NCBI GenBank assembly: GCA_035649395.1
Contig: DASRJR010000447.1
Span: 1 to 7,877, forward strand
Direction of reading: 5' to 3'
Origin: Gp6-AA40 sp035649395
Lineage (GTDB): Bacteria > Acidobacteriota > Vicinamibacteria > Vicinamibacterales > UBA2999
Length of the DNA: 7,877 bases
The translations under genes and the position numbers were made by a program. Below the pieces are notes generated by a model, which did not search any database, was not told the DNA's origin, and saw only the letters and a list, made by a program, of their open reading frames with translations. Shown here one piece after another: positions 6,638-7,877 of this stretch (positions are counted from its first letter, which is position 1; each line of letters begins with the position of its first letter).

Positions 6638-6673
6638 TCTCGCCGCAGCCCGAAGGGCGAAGGCGGACGACAG
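6635..6673 (+). repeat. Imperfect palindrome resembling a dispersed intergenic (REP-like) element
   Basis: Nested arms CTGTC (6635-6639), CGCC (6641-6644) and GCCC (6648-6651) face GGGC (6655-6658), GGCG (6662-6665) and GACAG (6669-6673), giving a 13-pair hairpin with small internal loops and a GAA loop. It lies directly after the 14-bp inverted repeat and before the ribosome binding site of the next gene. GC-rich palindromes of this look recur between genes in related genomes as I remember them; only one copy is seen here, so repeat status is inference. Confidence 0.45.
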
Positions 6674-6690
6674 ATCACCGGACTACAAAC

Positions 6691-6695
6691 AGGAG
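6691..6695 (+). promoter_or_regulatory. Ribosome binding site of the MBL-fold gene
   Basis: AGGAG is 8 bases before the ATG at 6704, ideal spacing. It decides the start against the 80-codon longer frame that opens at 6464 inside the preceding gene. Confidence 0.85.
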
Positions 6696-6703
6696 ACGAA
6701 ACA

Positions 6704-7642
6704 ATGCGACGCACCATCGTGCTCGGGGTCATCGTGCTGACTGGCGTCGTGACGGCCGCGGTGTTGAGCGCCCAGGGGCAGGGGCGTGCCGGTGGTGCGC
6801 AGGGGCGCGGCGGCGGCGGATTTGCGTTCCCGCCGATCCAGAAGATCGAGAAGGTCAAAGACAACCTCTACATGGTCCAGGGAGAAGGCGGAAACACCGC
6901 CGTCTATGTGGCCGAGAAGGGCGTCGTCCTGGTCGATACCAAAGTCGCCAACCAGGGCCAGGCCATCCTCGATCAGGTGAAGTCGGTCACCGACAAGCCG
7001 GTCACGATGATCGTCAATACCCACACCCACGGCGATCACACCGGCAGCAACATGTTCTTTCCCGCCAACGTCGAGATCGTGGTGCAGGAAAACACCGCGG
7101 CAAACATGAAGCGGATGGACGTCTTTCAAGAGGCGTCCGGTCAGAACGGCCTGCCGGACAAGACGTTCAAGACGAAGATGACGGTCTTGACGGGCAAGGA
7201 CGCGATCGACCTCTACTACTTCGGCCCGGCCCACACCAACGGTGATGCCTTCGTCGTCTTTCGCGGCCTCGGCGTGATGCACAGCGGCGACGCGTTCGCC
7301 AACAAAGGGCAGCCGGGGATCGATCGGAACAACGGCGGCAGCGGCCTGCAGTACCCCGACACGCTCGCCAAAGCGGCCAAGGGCATCAGGAACGTCACGA
7401 CCATCATCAACGGCCACACCACCGCCACCACGACCTGGCAGGACTTCGTCGATTTCGGCGAGTTCAACCGCCTGTTCGTCGCCCACGCCCGCGCCTCGCT
7501 GAAAGCGGGGAAGTCGCCCGAGCAGGCGATGATGGAGTTCAAGCTGCCCGACAAGTTCAAGGGCTACAACCTCGGTGGCGGGCGCGGCGGTCCCGGCGGC
7601 AACTTCAACATCCTGTTCGAGGAACTGAAAGGCGGGCAGTGA
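6704..7642 (+). CDS. Secreted metallo-beta-lactamase-fold hydrolase (312 aa)
   Basis: This is an exported MBL-fold hydrolase of unknown substrate. Residues 1-23 are a signal peptide (VLSA|Q). A low-complexity Gly/Arg/Gln linker (24-39) leads to the fold, starting KIEKVKDNLYMVQGEGGNTAVYV. The metal site is complete: HTHGDH gives His107, His109, Asp111 and His112, then His177 (GPAHTNGD), Asp196 (HSGDAF) and His238 (NGHTT). The bridging Asp196 is typical of glyoxalase II-like hydrolases and differs from the Cys or Ser found there in true beta-lactamases, so antibiotic hydrolysis is not implied. A GxAHTxGD motif is common in periplasmic MBL proteins of Acidobacteriota. The C-terminus carries a second Gly-rich patch (about 291-299). 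The gene follows the DUF8021-like gene after 89 bases holding two hairpins, and runs 2 bases short of the next gene. Confidence 0.92.
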   Translation: MRRTIVLGVIVLTGVVTAAVLSAQGQGRAGGAQGRGGGGFAFPPIQKIEKVKDNLYMVQGEGGNTAVYVAEKGVVLVDTKVANQGQAILDQVKSVTDKPVTMIVNTHTHGDHTGSNMFFPANVEIVVQENTAANMKRMDVFQEASGQNGLPDKTFKTKMTVLTGKDAIDLYYFGPAHTNGDAFVVFRGLGVMHSGDAFANKGQPGIDRNNGGSGLQYPDTLAKAAKGIRNVTTIINGHTTATTTWQDFVDFGEFNRLFVAHARASLKAGKSPEQAMMEFKLPDKFKGYNLGGGRGGPGGNFNILFEELKGGQ

Positions 7643-7644
7643 CC

Positions 7645-7877
7645 ATGGCGCAGCCGGCGCTCGGAATCGTCTCCAGCGCGGTCGTCATTGCCATTGCGCT
7701 GGGCTTCATCTCACTCTTCGACTTCGGGACGTTCGTCGGCCCGGTGTCGTTCTACATGCTCGGCCTCATCCCGATGCAGGTGGTGATGGTCGTGCTCTGG
7801 GGAGCGAACCCCGCGTTCGTCAGCCGGTTGCGACAGCCACTGAAGGGCCTCGTGCTGACGTTGGTGGCCGTAGGTGT
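7645..7877 (+). CDS. Multi-pass membrane protein of unknown function (3' partial)
   Basis: 77 codons are visible before the window ends. The sequence starts MAQPALGIVSSAVVIAIALGF and shows three hydrophobic segments: about residues 8-25, 34-52 (SFYMLGLIPMQVVMVVLW) and 67 onward (LKGLVLTLVAVGV). A short loop with Arg and Lys (SRLRQPLK) precedes the third and is likely cytoplasmic. I do not recognise a named family. From memory, unnamed integral membrane proteins of Acidobacteriota have a similar NPAxxxRxxQPLKGLVLT segment. The ATG is 2 bases after the MBL stop with only a weak ribosome binding site (GGCGGG region), so translation is probably coupled to the MBL gene and the two may work together in the envelope. 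Confidence 0.75.
   Translation, partial: MAQPALGIVSSAVVIAIALGFISLFDFGTFVGPVSFYMLGLIPMQVVMVVLWGANPAFVSRLRQPLKGLVLTLVAVG

Overview
The window is GC-rich, densely coded bacterial DNA. A large Oar/CarboxypepD_reg-type TonB-dependent receptor, a secreted DUF8021-like protein, a secreted metallo-beta-lactamase-fold protein with Gly-rich ends and several unnamed small proteins suggest an Acidobacteriota genome, perhaps of the Vicinamibacteria type. That assignment rests on gene style and memory of the families; no marker gene is present.

Layout. Positions 2-2911 (+) hold the 3' part of a TonB-dependent receptor whose start lies left of the window. It meets a leftward three-gene group (3970 to 2958, minus strand) tail to tail across a GC-rich hairpin at 2931-2954. 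In transcription order that group is a 96-aa Arg-tailed protein, a 77-aa helical protein and a 135-aa lipoprotein. None has a known function. Rightwards, after a 326-base gene-free stretch (3971-4296), come four co-directional genes: hmgA (homogentisate 1,2-dioxygenase, complete, all iron ligands present), a secreted two-repeat DUF8021-like protein whose start codon overlaps the hmgA stop (TGATG), a secreted MBL-fold hydrolase with a full dinuclear metal site, and the first 77 codons of a multi-pass membrane protein.

The most interesting part is the gene-free stretch. Positions 3998-4148 fold on the plus strand into a long closing stem (18 Watson-Crick pairs with one 3-nt bulge, extendable with G-U pairs). 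It encloses a G-rich arm, an internal 12-bp hairpin and a small tetraloop hairpin. This looks like a structured RNA, either a free small RNA or the head of an hmgA leader. A sigma-70-like promoter (TTGACC-N17-TAGCCT) lies so close to the hmgA ATG that the hmgA mRNA may be leaderless. A second notable structure is a perfect 14-bp inverted repeat that includes the stop codon of the DUF8021-like gene, followed at once by an imperfect palindrome that looks like a dispersed repeat.

Working together: hmgA acts in cytoplasmic tyrosine/phenylalanine breakdown. The two following proteins carry signal peptides and act outside the cytoplasm, so the operon mixes compartments and gives no obvious single pathway. 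No other tyrosine-catabolism gene (maleylacetoacetate isomerase, fumarylacetoacetase, HPPD) is in view. No tRNA, rRNA, CRISPR array, transposase or integrase gene was seen.
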